Assembly (NCBI GenBank): GCA_003211515.1
Contig: QCSN01000001.1
Coordinates: 1 to 64,000, forward strand
Direction of reading: 5' to 3'
DNA: 64,000 nucleotides
DNA from: Synechococcus sp. AG-670-F04
GTDB lineage: Bacteria; Cyanobacteriota; Cyanobacteriia; PCC-6307; Cyanobiaceae
In this document: positions 1 to 8,768 of the stretch, piece after piece
How the letters are laid out: each line of letters starts with the position of its first letter
Position numbering within the stretch: position 1 is the stretch's first letter
Notes under the pieces: generated by a model
Databases searched by the model: none
Told to the model about the DNA's origin: nothing
Seen by the model: only the letters and a program-made list of their open reading frames with translations
Position numbers and translations under genes: made by a program

Positions 1-653
1 AGGGAACGTTGACTGGCTGGATCAAATTCCCGCAGCTTGTCCAGCTCCTCCCCGAAAAATTCAAGACGCACCGGCAGTTCACTGCTCACCGGATAGATAT
101 CGACAATGTCTCCGCGACGACTCCAGGTTCCTTCCTGATCGATGGTGGACACGCGTTCATACCCCAGGTGCGCCAGTCGTTCCGCCAGCTTCTCGAGATC
201 GATGACGTCCCCTTTCTTCAGGGTCTTGCATTGTTCAGCGAGGACTTCCGAAGGTGGGAGATGGGGTTGCAGACAGCGTTCTGTCGCAACAATGGCGCGG
301 TCGGCGCAGCTTGGATCGGAGAGCAGATCACTGAGCACCTGAAGTTGACCCCAGATGATTTCACTAGTGGGGTCGAAAGGCTCGTAGGGGGACCCTTCGC
401 TGGTGGGGTAGAGGCTGGTGTTCTTCCACCCCATCAACTCCAGTAGTGCGGTCCATCGCCCCGCTTCCTCCAGGGTTGGCACCACAATCAGAATCGGACG
501 ACCGTCCCGCCGGGACAGGGCACTGGCGATCAAGGCTCTCGCTGCCCGACCGGCACCTCGCAAGATCAGACGATCTGAACGACCCGATCGCTCAAGAAGC
601 TCTCCAGTCAGAGGGGAATCCTGGAGTTTCTTGACGAGGGATCTAAACGGCAT
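1..653 (-). CDS. mfd: Transcription-repair coupling factor Mfd, N-terminal part (cut by window edge)
   Basis: Mfd is the ATP-driven translocase that removes RNA polymerase stalled at DNA lesions and recruits UvrA for nucleotide excision repair. The reverse strand is open from an ATG at 653 to the left edge, giving about 217 residues. They read as the UvrB-like N-terminal module: a segment near residue 75 with TSEGSPYEPFDPTSEI, and a later piece containing RRGDIVDIYP, both typical of Mfd/UvrB domain 1. The helicase motifs and RNA-polymerase-binding domain lie outside the window. The family is normally about 1150-1200 residues. The start is supported by the Mfd-like sequence beginning immediately after this ATG. 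Upstream is a long gene-free stretch that must hold its promoter. Confidence 0.93.
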   Translation of the reverse strand, partial: MPFRSLVKKLQDSPLTGELLERSGRSDRLILRGAGRAARALIASALSRRDGRPILIVVPTLEEAGRWTALLELMGWKNTSLYPTSEGSPYEPFDPTSEIIWGQLQVLSDLLSDPSCADRAIVATERCLQPHLPPSEVLAEQCKTLKKGDVIDLEKLAERLAHLGYERVSTIDQEGTWSRRGDIVDIYPVSSELPVRLEFFGEELDKLREFDPASQRS

Positions 654-1066
654 CCAGTCCGGTTCTGCAGTCCCTGATCCTTGCAGCGCCGACGAACGAC
701 TGTGAAGCGCTGCAAATGATCGAGCTCAAACAGCGGATAAACAAGCCACCAGACCCCAAGCTCATTGCACACCCAAGTGGATCTCGCCAATGATCAGCTG
801 CAGGTTGTTGGAATCGATGGTTGATTGTGGCTCGTTGAACGCAGTGCCGAAGAGTTCAAACAACTTTTAGAGTGACGAGCACAGCTCGAAGAGAACTTTT
901 AGATGCTCATCGAATCAATGCAAAGGATTGATTCGATGCTTAGGGCTAAAGAGTGATTGATGGACTGGAGGCCTATAGAGTTCTGTTGAAAAGAGTCCGG
1001 AATAAACTGTGACAATGCACCAACGTCAGTGGTGATCGGCATAATCAAAAAACCGCGTTTGAACAG
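654..1066. other. Gene-free region upstream of mfd
   Basis: About 410 bases without a convincing gene, between the start of mfd (reverse) and a small forward gene. It contains a perfect 12-bp inverted repeat (908-938), a smaller CGAGC-ACA-GCTCG hairpin (876-888), and a 10-bp direct repeat AACTTTTAGA at 862-871 and 894-903. It is richer in A+T than the flanking core genes. It probably carries the mfd promoter. Whether it also encodes a small RNA cannot be judged from sequence alone. Confidence 0.5.
908..938. repeat. Perfect 12-bp inverted repeat with 7-nt centre
   Basis: The left arm CATCGAATCAAT and right arm ATTGATTCGATG are exact reverse complements around a 7-nt centre. No T-run follows on either strand, so it does not look like an intrinsic terminator. 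It may be a protein-binding site or part of a structured transcript. An inverted repeat with the same 12-7-12 geometry but a different sequence occurs at 44865-44895. Confidence 0.7.
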
Positions 1067-1315
1067 ATGCCGCGATACCGCTGTCCGTCGTGTTGTTGTG
1101 GACCAGCGATCGTTTTACGACCACCCCCGGGCGCAGTGCCGATCTGTGCCCAGTGCCACACTCCGCTCGAAAAACAACCGACGGTTCGGTTGATCCCCTT
1201 GCTTGTTTTGCTGGGTGTGGGAACCGTTCTTGTCCTTTCATCATTTCCAAGTCTGATGGTGCCGAGTCCAGCTCCGGAGCCTGACCAGCAACCAACAACG
1301 GACTCCATCGTGTGA
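1067..1315 (+). CDS. Small zinc-ribbon-like membrane protein, function unknown
   Basis: An 82-residue protein. The N-terminal half carries two Cys clusters (CPSCCC near residue 6 and CAQC near residue 28) spaced like a small zinc ribbon. It is followed by one hydrophobic segment at about residues 42-62 (LIPLLVLLGVGTVLVLSSF) and a proline-rich tail. This suggests a single-pass membrane protein with a small metal-binding head on the N-terminal side. I do not recognise a named family. The ATG start gives the complete Cys cluster. It stands alone between mfd and the Crp-type regulator gene. Confidence 0.6.
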   Translation: MPRYRCPSCCCGPAIVLRPPPGAVPICAQCHTPLEKQPTVRLIPLLVLLGVGTVLVLSSFPSLMVPSPAPEPDQQPTTDSIV

Positions 1316-1457
1316 TGTGAGCAGCGTCACAGATGATTGTGTCTCGCAACAATGAGAAATACCTGAGAATGCGGAATGCTTTGGATGTCAACCTCAAAGC
1401 ATTCAGTGATTCTGATAACAATCAGGATCCATTGGGAGCTATTAACCCTTGCAGATC

Positions 1458-2153
1458 ATGCATTTTCTAACGCGTGAGGAATTGCAATCGATTCCGCTTT
1501 TTCAGTCGTTATCAGATCAAGAAGCAGACTGTTTAACAACCCGCGTGTACCGATCAGATCACGACAAGGATCAACTTCTTGCAATGGAACAAGATTGGGG
1601 GGATTGCATTTACCTTATTTTTAGTGGATTTGCGAAGGTCAGATCGTATTCCGAGCAGGGTGATGAGCGGGTTTTTTGTCTGCTTGGTGCGGGAGACATT
1701 TTTGGTGAAATGTCATTCCTCGATGGACATGCAAGATCGGCAGATGTCGTCGCTTTAACAGGAATCTCTCTCATCAAATTCCCAGGTCAGATGCTAATGA
1801 ATATGATGCATTCCAATCCAGACTTGGCACTGGAAATTGCAAAGCTTGAGGCTGGCAGGCTTCGCGATCTAAACAGAAGATTTTCACTGCGAACGGAGGA
1901 TGCGCTGACAAGAATTTTGGACGCTATTGCATATATCGCTAATAAGTCAGGAGATCAAGTGGAAGGAGAATGTACATCTCTTCCAGATATTGCCCAGCAA
2001 GAAATTGGGCTTCTGGCTGGGGTGTCACCTGAAACGACAAGCCGTGTCTTCAAGAAGCTGCGAGAGCGCGGTGTGATCGGCAAATATCAAGGCAACTTAA
2101 GTATTCTCAATTCAGGGCCCTTAACCAAACGTGGACTGTTGATTCGTTGTTAA
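1458..2153 (+). CDS. Crp/Fnr-family transcriptional regulator
   Basis: About 231 residues from the ATG at 1458. A TTG three codons upstream is the alternative start. Residues about 10-125 form a cyclic-nucleotide-binding-type beta roll (LIFSGFAKVRSYSEQGDER, then GDIFGEMSFLDG), and a long dimerisation helix follows. Residues about 165-225 form the C-terminal winged helix with EIGLLAGVSPETTSRVFKKL as the likely DNA-recognition region. The roll lacks an obvious Fnr-type Cys cluster, so a small molecule rather than an FeS cluster is the more likely signal. It is not clearly NtcA. The base composition is more AT-rich than that of nearby core genes. Its stop directly abuts the stop of the convergent DUF3303 gene. 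Target genes are unknown. Confidence 0.85.
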   Translation: MHFLTREELQSIPLFQSLSDQEADCLTTRVYRSDHDKDQLLAMEQDWGDCIYLIFSGFAKVRSYSEQGDERVFCLLGAGDIFGEMSFLDGHARSADVVALTGISLIKFPGQMLMNMMHSNPDLALEIAKLEAGRLRDLNRRFSLRTEDALTRILDAIAYIANKSGDQVEGECTSLPDIAQQEIGLLAGVSPETTSRVFKKLRERGVIGKYQGNLSILNSGPLTKRGLLIRC

Positions 2154-2474
2154 TTATTCATCCAACCTGCCAGCGGCCTCCACAGACGGCCACATGGCGG
2201 CAAATTCCTGATCAGAAACAACTGCCGTTACCTCAAACTGAATGCCAAATCCCTTGATCCAAGGCGCAAGATGAGCCCAAACCTTGCCAATATCGGTCGC
2301 ACAGGCGATCGCAACTCCACTGCCACTGATCGGTTCACAGACGCGATATTTCAGTTCAAATCCTTCAAAACGATCACCAGGACAGCCAGCATTGATGTAC
2401 TCCGTAAAACCAGAGGATGAATTCCAGGCACCTTCTACCGTTGGGAACGTCCAGACAATCAAGTAATGCTGCAT
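2154..2474 (-). CDS. DUF3303-type small protein
   Basis: A 106-residue soluble protein. The opening HYLIVWTFPTVEGAW and the later GSGVAIACATDIGKVWAHL resemble DUF3303 proteins, a cyanobacterial ferredoxin-fold family of unknown function. The end reads as a strand followed by an acidic helix. It lies tail to tail with the Crp-type regulator, with no gap between the stop codons. About 240 bases of AT-rich sequence separate it from the next upstream gene. That gap contains the 11-mer GCGATCAACAC twice (near 2634 and 2678) and no gene I could support. The family assignment comes from memory of its pattern, so confidence is moderate. Confidence 0.65.
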   Translation of the reverse strand: MQHYLIVWTFPTVEGAWNSSSGFTEYINAGCPGDRFEGFELKYRVCEPISGSGVAIACATDIGKVWAHLAPWIKGFGIQFEVTAVVSDQEFAAMWPSVEAAGRLDE

Positions 2475-2712
2475 GGTGGGAGCTGCGAAGAAGTGATATG
2501 AAATGAATAGATTGGTACGGAAAATACATGCCTTAGAACATTCAATCGCCGATGACGAGTTCTCAAGCTTGATTCAGCACATTTCTACAATTTAATTCTG
2601 TAATGAATCGGCTGAACAACAAGTGAATGTGAAGCGATCAACACAGAACGTGTCGGATAACCTGGCTAGTCAATGCGATCAACACTTATTTATCAAAATT
2701 GTTTGATCACGT

Positions 2713-3492
2713 CTAACTGGCGTTCAGCTGGTCTTCGAGCAGGATATTAAATTGCAGGAGCTGTTCATCGCTTAATTGTTGGCGGCTATTGGCCTGTTGG
2801 TGTTTCAACAGAAAATCCCGAGCCTGTTCCCTCGTCCATTGCAGCTGATGCAACATCTGATCACCCTGCTGGATGAGATCACTGCGTCGTATCGGCACCG
2901 ATGCAGTTTCAGGTTTTTCTCCTGGCTCGATCTGGCGCAACTGACGCAGAAATGCCACAAGATCGGCGTAACGGGTTAGCCGGTGTCGACTGCCATGCCC
3001 GAAGGCCCGTTCGAGATAAAGGCGTTCGAGCGAACGGTCCCATCCGATTCGGCGGAGTTCAAGATCAATGGCCGTCAGTTCCTCACTCCAGTCCTCCGGA
3101 TCCGTTGGGGCTTCCGAGGGCAGATCCGGCTCAGTGGCCTCTGAAGACGGCAGATCTGATGATGGTTGAGTACCTGCATTGGGTGCAGAACTTGTAGGGG
3201 CCACTTCAGCAGTAGGCCGCACAAAGGAGTCAGGGCTTGTCGCTTCCTGTTCCGTTGACGTCTGTGGAGCCTTCACCACAGGGGAAGGATGATCAGGACG
3301 ATGCCCTTGGTCGTTGTGCACGCTGCCGAGACGGGCCTTCAAGCGTCTGATCGCGCGATCCTCAGCCGCTTCAGAGGTTTGATCCTCACCCAGAGCGCTA
3401 CCAAGGCTCTTGTTCCCATCCCAGGCTTCCACGCGGACAACACATCGCAGCGTGTCGACATGACAAAGCACGGCCTGGATCTGCATAGCCAT
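2713..3492 (-). CDS. Conserved cyanobacterial protein of unknown function
   Basis: A 259-residue protein in three parts. The N-terminal region (about 1-60) resembles a small alpha/beta fold (VDTLRCVVRVEAWDG then SEAAEDRAIRRLKARL). The middle (about 60-130) is low-complexity and rich in S, P, E and T. The C-terminal half is helical and charged (AIDLELRRIGWDRSLERLYL, AFGHGSRHRLTRYADLVAFL). The C-terminal block looks conserved, with the middle as a linker. No catalytic motif or membrane segment is visible. The start is the first of two close ATG codons (3492 and 3486). It diverges from the TerC-type gene, with 28 bases between them. Confidence 0.75.
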   Translation of the reverse strand: MAMQIQAVLCHVDTLRCVVRVEAWDGNKSLGSALGEDQTSEAAEDRAIRRLKARLGSVHNDQGHRPDHPSPVVKAPQTSTEQEATSPDSFVRPTAEVAPTSSAPNAGTQPSSDLPSSEATEPDLPSEAPTDPEDWSEELTAIDLELRRIGWDRSLERLYLERAFGHGSRHRLTRYADLVAFLRQLRQIEPGEKPETASVPIRRSDLIQQGDQMLHQLQWTREQARDFLLKHQQANSRQQLSDEQLLQFNILLEDQLNAS

Positions 3493-3520
3493 GGCTCAGC
3501 TCTGCACTTTCTAGGCTGCC

Positions 3521-4261
3521 ATGATGGATGTCACGACATTGCCCTCGATCAGCGATCTGTTTGAGGGCGTTGACCAGTGGGGAGAAGTGTTGACACTTCT
3601 GCCTGTACTGGTGCTGTTGGAATTGGTGCTTTCTGCTGACAACGCCATTGCGTTGGCAGCCCTTGCCCGCAACTGCAAAGCCGCCAACAAGGAGCGCCAA
3701 GCTTTGTCGATCGGTATCAGCTTGGCGCTCGTGCTCCGAATCGGATTGATCGTTGTGGCTCAGTGGGTTCTCAAAAACCCTCTGATCCAATTGGTGGCTG
3801 GTTCCTATCTGCTCTGGTTGTTTATCGATCATGTGCGACCCAAACAACTCACTGAGCTCCAGCCGGGGCTTTCTGAGCAGGAAGACGCAGCACCAGCCGT
3901 GTCTCTGATTCGTACGGTTGTTCTGTTAGCCCTGACAGATCTCGCGTTCTCAATCGATAGTGTCGCCGCGGCGGTGGCCATCAGCGATCAAATCATTCTG
4001 GTCTCCACTGGTGCCGTCATCGGAATCATTGCCTTGCGATTCACCTCTGAATTGTTTATCCGTTGGCTTGAAATCTTTCCTCGGCTAGAACGGGCCGGAT
4101 TTTTAGCCGTTGCATTTGTAGGGTTACGACTGATGATCCATGTGGTCTTGCCTGGACTTCAGCAACCGGATTGGGTGATCTTGGTGGTCGTTGCCTTTCT
4201 GTTCAGTTGGGGATTTTCGATGCGATTGGCCCCATCTCTTGATACAGAACATGCTGGTTGA
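3521..4261 (+). CDS. TerC-family integral membrane protein
   Basis: A 246-residue polytopic membrane protein with about seven hydrophobic segments. The paired acidic motifs of TerC proteins are visible: ELVLSADNAIALA at about residue 35 and AFSIDSVAAAVAI at about residue 145. TerC/Alx-family proteins are linked to metal-ion (notably manganese) export and, in plants, thylakoid biogenesis. Metal transport is therefore the most likely role, inferred from the family. The C-terminal end overlaps the start of the DUF6464 gene by 11 bases, so the two are probably co-transcribed. Confidence 0.88.
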   Translation: MMDVTTLPSISDLFEGVDQWGEVLTLLPVLVLLELVLSADNAIALAALARNCKAANKERQALSIGISLALVLRIGLIVVAQWVLKNPLIQLVAGSYLLWLFIDHVRPKQLTELQPGLSEQEDAAPAVSLIRTVVLLALTDLAFSIDSVAAAVAISDQIILVSTGAVIGIIALRFTSELFIRWLEIFPRLERAGFLAVAFVGLRLMIHVVLPGLQQPDWVILVVVAFLFSWGFSMRLAPSLDTEHAG

Positions 4262-4589
4262 ACTTCGGCAGGCTGAAAGCCGTGTACTGCTGAACCGTGT
4301 TCAGATTGAAGATCCACCCCAGCCTGGACGTTGGATGACTGTTGAGGGTGAGAGCTACCTGGTGCTTCAAAGGCGGCATCGCTACCAGCTGCGTGGTGGT
4401 CGATATCAGATGGCCTCGATCACGCTGCTTGTAAAGCGGCAGAGGCGTCCCGAAGATGCTGTGGTGTGGGGACAGAGCTGGGTGATCGGGGATCCGAATT
4501 GTCGTTTCAACGCAAGGAGCCCATTGCTTCGCTGTGCGGTTCTGCCTGCAGGCCCCTGCGACCGATGCAGCCATCGTGAGCCTCGCTGA
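4251..4589 (+). CDS. DUF6464-type cyanobacterial protein
   Basis: About 112 residues from the ATG at 4251. An ATG 60 bases upstream would also be open but lies within the TerC gene. The sequence reads as a beta-rich domain (GRWMTVEGESYLVLQRRHRY, then LRGGRYQMASITLLVK). It ends in a Cys-containing tail with GDPNCRFNARSPLLRCAV and GPCDRCSHRE, a spacing that could bind a metal. The pattern matches a small family widespread in cyanobacteria whose function is unknown. It follows terC with an 11-base overlap and is followed 7 bases later by the DUF120-like gene, suggesting a three-gene unit. Confidence 0.75.
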   Translation: MLVELRQAESRVLLNRVQIEDPPQPGRWMTVEGESYLVLQRRHRYQLRGGRYQMASITLLVKRQRRPEDAVVWGQSWVIGDPNCRFNARSPLLRCAVLPAGPCDRCSHREPR

Positions 4590-4596
4590 GAGAACG

Positions 4597-5241
4597 ATGG
4601 TGATTCTGAAGGGTGTTGTTCAACGCGGCCATGGAGTGGCTTCTGGACGTTCGAATCAATCGCCATATCCAGTTGGAAGCATTGAGATGCAGAAGCCTTT
4701 TTTTGCTGCTGCTGGAATCAATCTGCACAATTGCTGGCATGGAACCATCAATCTGAGTTTTTCACCTTTTGAAGTCCGCCTCACTCATCCAGACCATTGC
4801 ATCAAACAACTGCACTGGACAGACCTTCATCCACCTGAAACATTTTCGTTTTGGAAAATTCAATTGCGCTTTCGCGATTCGCAAAACATCCCAGGGTGGA
4901 TCTACAGACCACACCCTGAAACCAAACAGCGGCACTGGCAACCAGACACCATGGTTGAATTGCTGGCTCCCTATCTGGAGGGAGTTCAGACAGGTGAGTT
5001 CATCGAAATCATGGATCCTCAGAATCGCCTTCAGCTGGTTGACAGTGTTCGACTAAGTCTTCGGCTACTAGAGTTTTTGAAATTCCGAGTGTTGGCATCG
5101 CAAGAGCAATTTTTTTTGGAAACATCAGGTCTAACAAAACGGAAGTGGCTGTTTAATATGGCTCCTCAATTTCTTGCTCTCTCTGATAATGACTTGAATT
5201 CGGTGTGGGATCAAGCACGGAATCTGTACACGGAGAGTTGA
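4597..5241 (+). CDS. Unknown protein resembling the archaeal riboflavin-kinase (DUF120) fold
   Basis: About 214 residues from the ATG at 4597. The frame is open further upstream, but the family-like sequence begins here. The first 140 residues have an order of short motifs similar to archaeal CTP-dependent riboflavin kinase: VILKGVVQRGHGVASG, then WHGTINLSFSPFEV, then HPETKQRHWQ, then MVELLAPYLEG and FIEIMD. The C-terminal 70 residues are helical and unlike RibK. This is a by-eye comparison, not a computed alignment. Function is therefore open. Bacteria normally use RibF for FMN synthesis, so a nucleotide- or ligand-binding role in the same fold is as likely as kinase activity. Confidence 0.6.
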   Translation: MVILKGVVQRGHGVASGRSNQSPYPVGSIEMQKPFFAAAGINLHNCWHGTINLSFSPFEVRLTHPDHCIKQLHWTDLHPPETFSFWKIQLRFRDSQNIPGWIYRPHPETKQRHWQPDTMVELLAPYLEGVQTGEFIEIMDPQNRLQLVDSVRLSLRLLEFLKFRVLASQEQFFLETSGLTKRKWLFNMAPQFLALSDNDLNSVWDQARNLYTES

Positions 5242-5350
5242 AGATCAGCACAGTTATCATCATTCCTAACAGCAAGACGGTTGACCAGCATCACTGCTTT
5301 AAGACGCAAATATTTTTTAATGTTAAAATAAATTGTCATTATTAATTGAC

Positions 5351-6250
5351 GTGCCACTGAAATTAACAGCAAATATCTTGCTAGGACTCGCCTTGTGCGC
5401 TCATCCACAAGTGATGGCGAGCGATCCTGCGTCACATGATCAGCGGGCACAGCAGAATAAAACCAATAAAATTCTCGAAAACATACGAATACCAATTGAA
5501 TTCAATGCGTTCCCAGATACACAATGGGCGCCTCGTAATATTGATCCATATGCACGACATAATAGAAACTATTTCTCGCTCAAAGTCAAACCTTTTATTC
5601 CAATAAAACTGAACAATAACTGGACGCTTCTTAATTATACAGTTTTAAATTTCATTTCTCGACCCTGGGGTGAACCTGTGGTTTCACTGGGCCCAGCAGG
5701 TGTTCCGGTCCTTAGTGGCTGGTACCCAGCCACTCGCACAGGGTTATCAAGCATCAGCCCTACATTCGTACTCTCGCCGAAGACCGGGCCAAACCTTGTT
5801 TTGGGTATCGGCCCATCCTTCTCTGCGCCCATAGGAAAGTACCCACTCAGTACAGAACAATGGAGCATTGGACCTGCCCTGTTCGCGGCTTTTCAACAGG
5901 AACGATGGTTCGTTGGTGCGCGTGTACACAACATGTGGTCTTTTGCGGGAAATCAAGAAGTGAATGCTGTCAATCTATTGATTGTAAGGCCCCATATTCA
6001 GTATGGACTCAACAAAAATTGGTTTCTCATCTCTTCCCCCTTAATCACAAACGATTGGACGAAACCAAGCGGGGAAGGATGGTTGCTTCCGCTTGGCGGT
6101 GGAGTCGGCAGAAGATTCAGAATGGGTTTGACGCGTGTCAATGCTTCCATACAGGCTTATTACAATGCAAAGAGACCGTCGACAATGGAGGAACAACTTC
6201 TTGGCGAGTGGAATATTCGCACAGAATTCAATATTCTAATTCCAAGATAA
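5351..6250 (+). CDS. Putative outer-membrane beta-barrel protein
   Basis: About 299 residues from the GTG at 5351; a TTG at 5333 is the alternative. The GTG start gives a clean signal peptide (a short basic start, then ILLGLALCA and a cut after VMA). The body alternates short strands rich in aromatic and polar residues (NYFSLKVKPFIPIKL, NNWTLLNYTVLNFISRPWG, FVLSPKTGPNLVLGIGPSF, GWLLPLGGGVGRRFRMG, then a final strand FNILIPR). This is typical of an outer-membrane barrel of the transporter-like family related to MetA-pathway/neuromedin-U-named proteins. The transported substrate is unknown. The gene and its flanks are clearly AT-rich compared with neighbours, suggesting recent acquisition. Confidence 0.7.
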   Translation: MPLKLTANILLGLALCAHPQVMASDPASHDQRAQQNKTNKILENIRIPIEFNAFPDTQWAPRNIDPYARHNRNYFSLKVKPFIPIKLNNNWTLLNYTVLNFISRPWGEPVVSLGPAGVPVLSGWYPATRTGLSSISPTFVLSPKTGPNLVLGIGPSFSAPIGKYPLSTEQWSIGPALFAAFQQERWFVGARVHNMWSFAGNQEVNAVNLLIVRPHIQYGLNKNWFLISSPLITNDWTKPSGEGWLLPLGGGVGRRFRMGLTRVNASIQAYYNAKRPSTMEEQLLGEWNIRTEFNILIPR

Positions 6251-6384
6251 ATACGTGCAATGATATAAAAAGCCGAATCGATAGAAGGGATTTTGTGAGT
6301 TGATCAGCGCAATCAAATTAAGTATCAATCTTGGTTTTTGAGATCACTTCTAAGGGTTTTACATGTCCTGGCTATCTTTTAGGC

Positions 6385-7398
6385 TCAAGCTCCTAATACC
6401 TCACCGATCTGAGGAGTCAATTGTTGGACGAGGGAGTAGCCTCGGCTTCGTTTCTTGCCTTCTAGCTGTCCTTCGCGGATCAAAATTGGGCATCCGGATG
6501 TACTGACGACAATTCCAAGATTATGTATAACTTCAAGAATTTGTCCTGGTTGATGTGTACCAGTACCCCAACGACCCACAAGAGAAATAACATCTTGACT
6601 CAACTGGTCTTTAAATCGTTCTATTAATGGCTCAGTATCCAGTACTTTGAAACGTTTTTTTTGGTAAAAGGTGGCAACACCAGGAAACAGTCCCATCACT
6701 TTGCGGTGAATTTTCAGCGCTGATGCTGACCAGTCAATGGTGAAGTCCTCTTTCTTAAGTAGTCGCGCATAGGAACACTCTCCTGCCTGAGGTTTCACAT
6801 TAAGACGCGAAAGCCGATCGGATTCAGGGCCTTGTCCAGCGGCCTCAATGATTGGCATGGCTTCCACCATCAATTGAGCCGTCAGCTTGCTTAATTGATC
6901 AGAGAGCTGTTCTGCATTATCCAGAAGACCGATTTTGATTCGACGCTCCATCAAAACAGGGCCGGTGTCGAGACCTTCTTCCATCGCCATCACACCAACA
7001 CCTGTTTCAGAATCTCCTTCCAAAAGACACCATTGAATTGGACCGGCCCCTCGCCATCGCGGTAGAAGTGAGCCATGTCCGTTCCAACAACCGAAGGGTG
7101 GTTGTTGGAGAATCTCTTTCGGGAGAATTTGACCAAATGCCACAACAACTGAAAGATCCGCCTCTAGAGAAGCTAGATGAGAGCAAACAGCAGCATCAGT
7201 GCGAATCTTTTCAGGCGTGAAGATTGGACATCCGAGTTGTTCAGCTGCGACCTTGACCGCTGATGGAACCAACTGCTTGCCTCGACCGCGTCTCCTGTCA
7301 GGCTGAGTAACAACCCCAATGATCTGATGATCAGCTCGATGTAGCTTCTCTAAAGTTGGCACTGCATAGTGTGGAGTTCCCCAAAAGAGAATCCTCAC
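6385..7398 (-). CDS. fmt: Methionyl-tRNA formyltransferase
   Basis: Transfers a formyl group from 10-formyltetrahydrofolate to initiator Met-tRNA. The 337 residues match the usual length. The catalytic residues are visible: Asn106 and His108 in WNGHGSLLPRWRGAGPI and Asp144 in EEGLDTGPV. The C-terminal part (about 210-337) is the OB-fold tRNA-binding domain. The start overlaps the stop of tldE by 4 bases (ATGA), so it is the last gene of the run acsF-tldD-tldE-fmt on this strand. The final approximately 130 bases downstream contain no other gene. Confidence 0.97.
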   Translation of the reverse strand: MRILFWGTPHYAVPTLEKLHRADHQIIGVVTQPDRRRGRGKQLVPSAVKVAAEQLGCPIFTPEKIRTDAAVCSHLASLEADLSVVVAFGQILPKEILQQPPFGCWNGHGSLLPRWRGAGPIQWCLLEGDSETGVGVMAMEEGLDTGPVLMERRIKIGLLDNAEQLSDQLSKLTAQLMVEAMPIIEAAGQGPESDRLSRLNVKPQAGECSYARLLKKEDFTIDWSASALKIHRKVMGLFPGVATFYQKKRFKVLDTEPLIERFKDQLSQDVISLVGRWGTGTHQPGQILEVIHNLGIVVSTSGCPILIREGQLEGKKRSRGYSLVQQLTPQIGEVLGA

Positions 7399-8768
7399 GC
7401 CTCGCCCGTAATCGACAAACCTTCAACCCAAACATGTGGACAAACACCACGGGTTGTAACTTCTGATTCGGATTCAAGCTGAAGAATAGTGTTGAGAAGA
7501 GTTCTGATGTCACCGGCAACAGTGGCCGCTTCAACTGACGATTTCACTCCATCTTTAACAAGCCAACCGTCAAAGGGTAAGGAAAACGAACCCTGACTAG
7601 CCTTGACTCCTGCATGCAGCGCACTGAGATCTTCGACCAGAACAAAAGAATCGCTTGCAGTGTGGTGATCGAGATTAGAGCCACTTGTTGTGCCTTCAGT
7701 AGTGCTAACCACAAACCAATCCGCACCCACAGACACTTTTGCACCGAGCCCGGCATGGCCGGTAGGTTTGACATTGAAAGCTCTTGCAGTTGCTTCTGAA
7801 TGAAGGAAACTGCTGAGAATTCCTCCCTCAATCAAACACAACTTCTGAGTCGGCGTTCCTTCACCATCGAATGCAGCGGCTCCGATATTTCCAGGATGAA
7901 GTCCATCATCATGGAGTGAGAAAAATGGAACTGCCACTTTTGATCCCACGGAGTCACGCTGGCTCAAACTGACACCATCAAGTACCGCTCGTGCATTCAA
8001 CATGCTGCTGAAGGCACCAATTAAGGAGAGGAATGCTTCAGGAGTGAAACAAACCCGATAAGTTCCCGTTTCAATCGGGCGATAATCAAGGTGGCTAATG
8101 GTGCGATCGGCGGCTTCCTGAATGCAGCCCTGTACATCGAGATCGGAACTGCCCAATGCGAGACGAACGGCCCCTGAACTTCTTGGTTTGCGCCCGGACT
8201 GTTCAGCCCGGGCGTACAGATACAGGCTCGCCTGGGTTCGTTCCATTTGCCGCAATGCCCCTTCACTATTGAGATAGAGGCTTTGGGACAGTGATTCGGC
8301 TAAACCGTTGTAGGGAACGGTCTGAATGGCGTCATGGCGTCCAAGCAGATCAGCTTCAGCTTCTCGCAGTGTTTCAAGAAGGGGCAGGATCCCTTGACGT
8401 TGTTTGAGAGGGCGATCCAACGCTGGCAGTGGTGCTGTCGCCAGAGGGGAGAAAGCTGGGATCTCATCTGGGTTACCGAAACGACTTGCCTCATGGGCAC
8501 CCACCAGAGCCTGTTCCAGTCCATCGTTCGAAAGATCTGTGGTGCTGGTGATGCCCACAAGTCCGTCGCTGTTCCAAACCCTCACGGTGATTGAACTTCG
8601 TTGGGCAGCCTTCATCTGCTTTGCTTCGCCCCGATCGACCTGAACAGAGCAGTCATCACTGCAGGCAGCACCAAGATCCCATTGCTTGATGCCTTGCTGG
8701 TTGGCCAGAAGCTGGAGACGGTCTCTTAGGGCTGCAGCATCAAGTGAATTGGTGTTGCTCATTTTCAA
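7395..8768 (-). CDS. tldE: TldE/PmbA-type metalloprotease subunit
   Basis: A 457-residue member of the TldD/TldE (PmbA) family. In characterised bacteria the TldD-TldE heterodimer is a zinc protease that trims modified peptides and unfolded chains; TldE is the non-catalytic partner. This copy has the family fold (GLVGITSTTDLSNDGLEQAL, AAAFDGEGTPTQKLCLIEGG, then PTGHAGLGAKVSVGAD) but no HExxxH motif. The start (8768, or an ATG at 8762) overlaps the 3' end of tldD by 4 bases, which fits co-translation of the two subunits. Confidence 0.93.
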   Translation of the reverse strand: MKMSNTNSLDAAALRDRLQLLANQQGIKQWDLGAACSDDCSVQVDRGEAKQMKAAQRSSITVRVWNSDGLVGITSTTDLSNDGLEQALVGAHEASRFGNPDEIPAFSPLATAPLPALDRPLKQRQGILPLLETLREAEADLLGRHDAIQTVPYNGLAESLSQSLYLNSEGALRQMERTQASLYLYARAEQSGRKPRSSGAVRLALGSSDLDVQGCIQEAADRTISHLDYRPIETGTYRVCFTPEAFLSLIGAFSSMLNARAVLDGVSLSQRDSVGSKVAVPFFSLHDDGLHPGNIGAAAFDGEGTPTQKLCLIEGGILSSFLHSEATARAFNVKPTGHAGLGAKVSVGADWFVVSTTEGTTSGSNLDHHTASDSFVLVEDLSALHAGVKASQGSFSLPFDGWLVKDGVKSSVEAATVAGDIRTLLNTILQLESESEVTTRGVCPHVWVEGLSITGEA

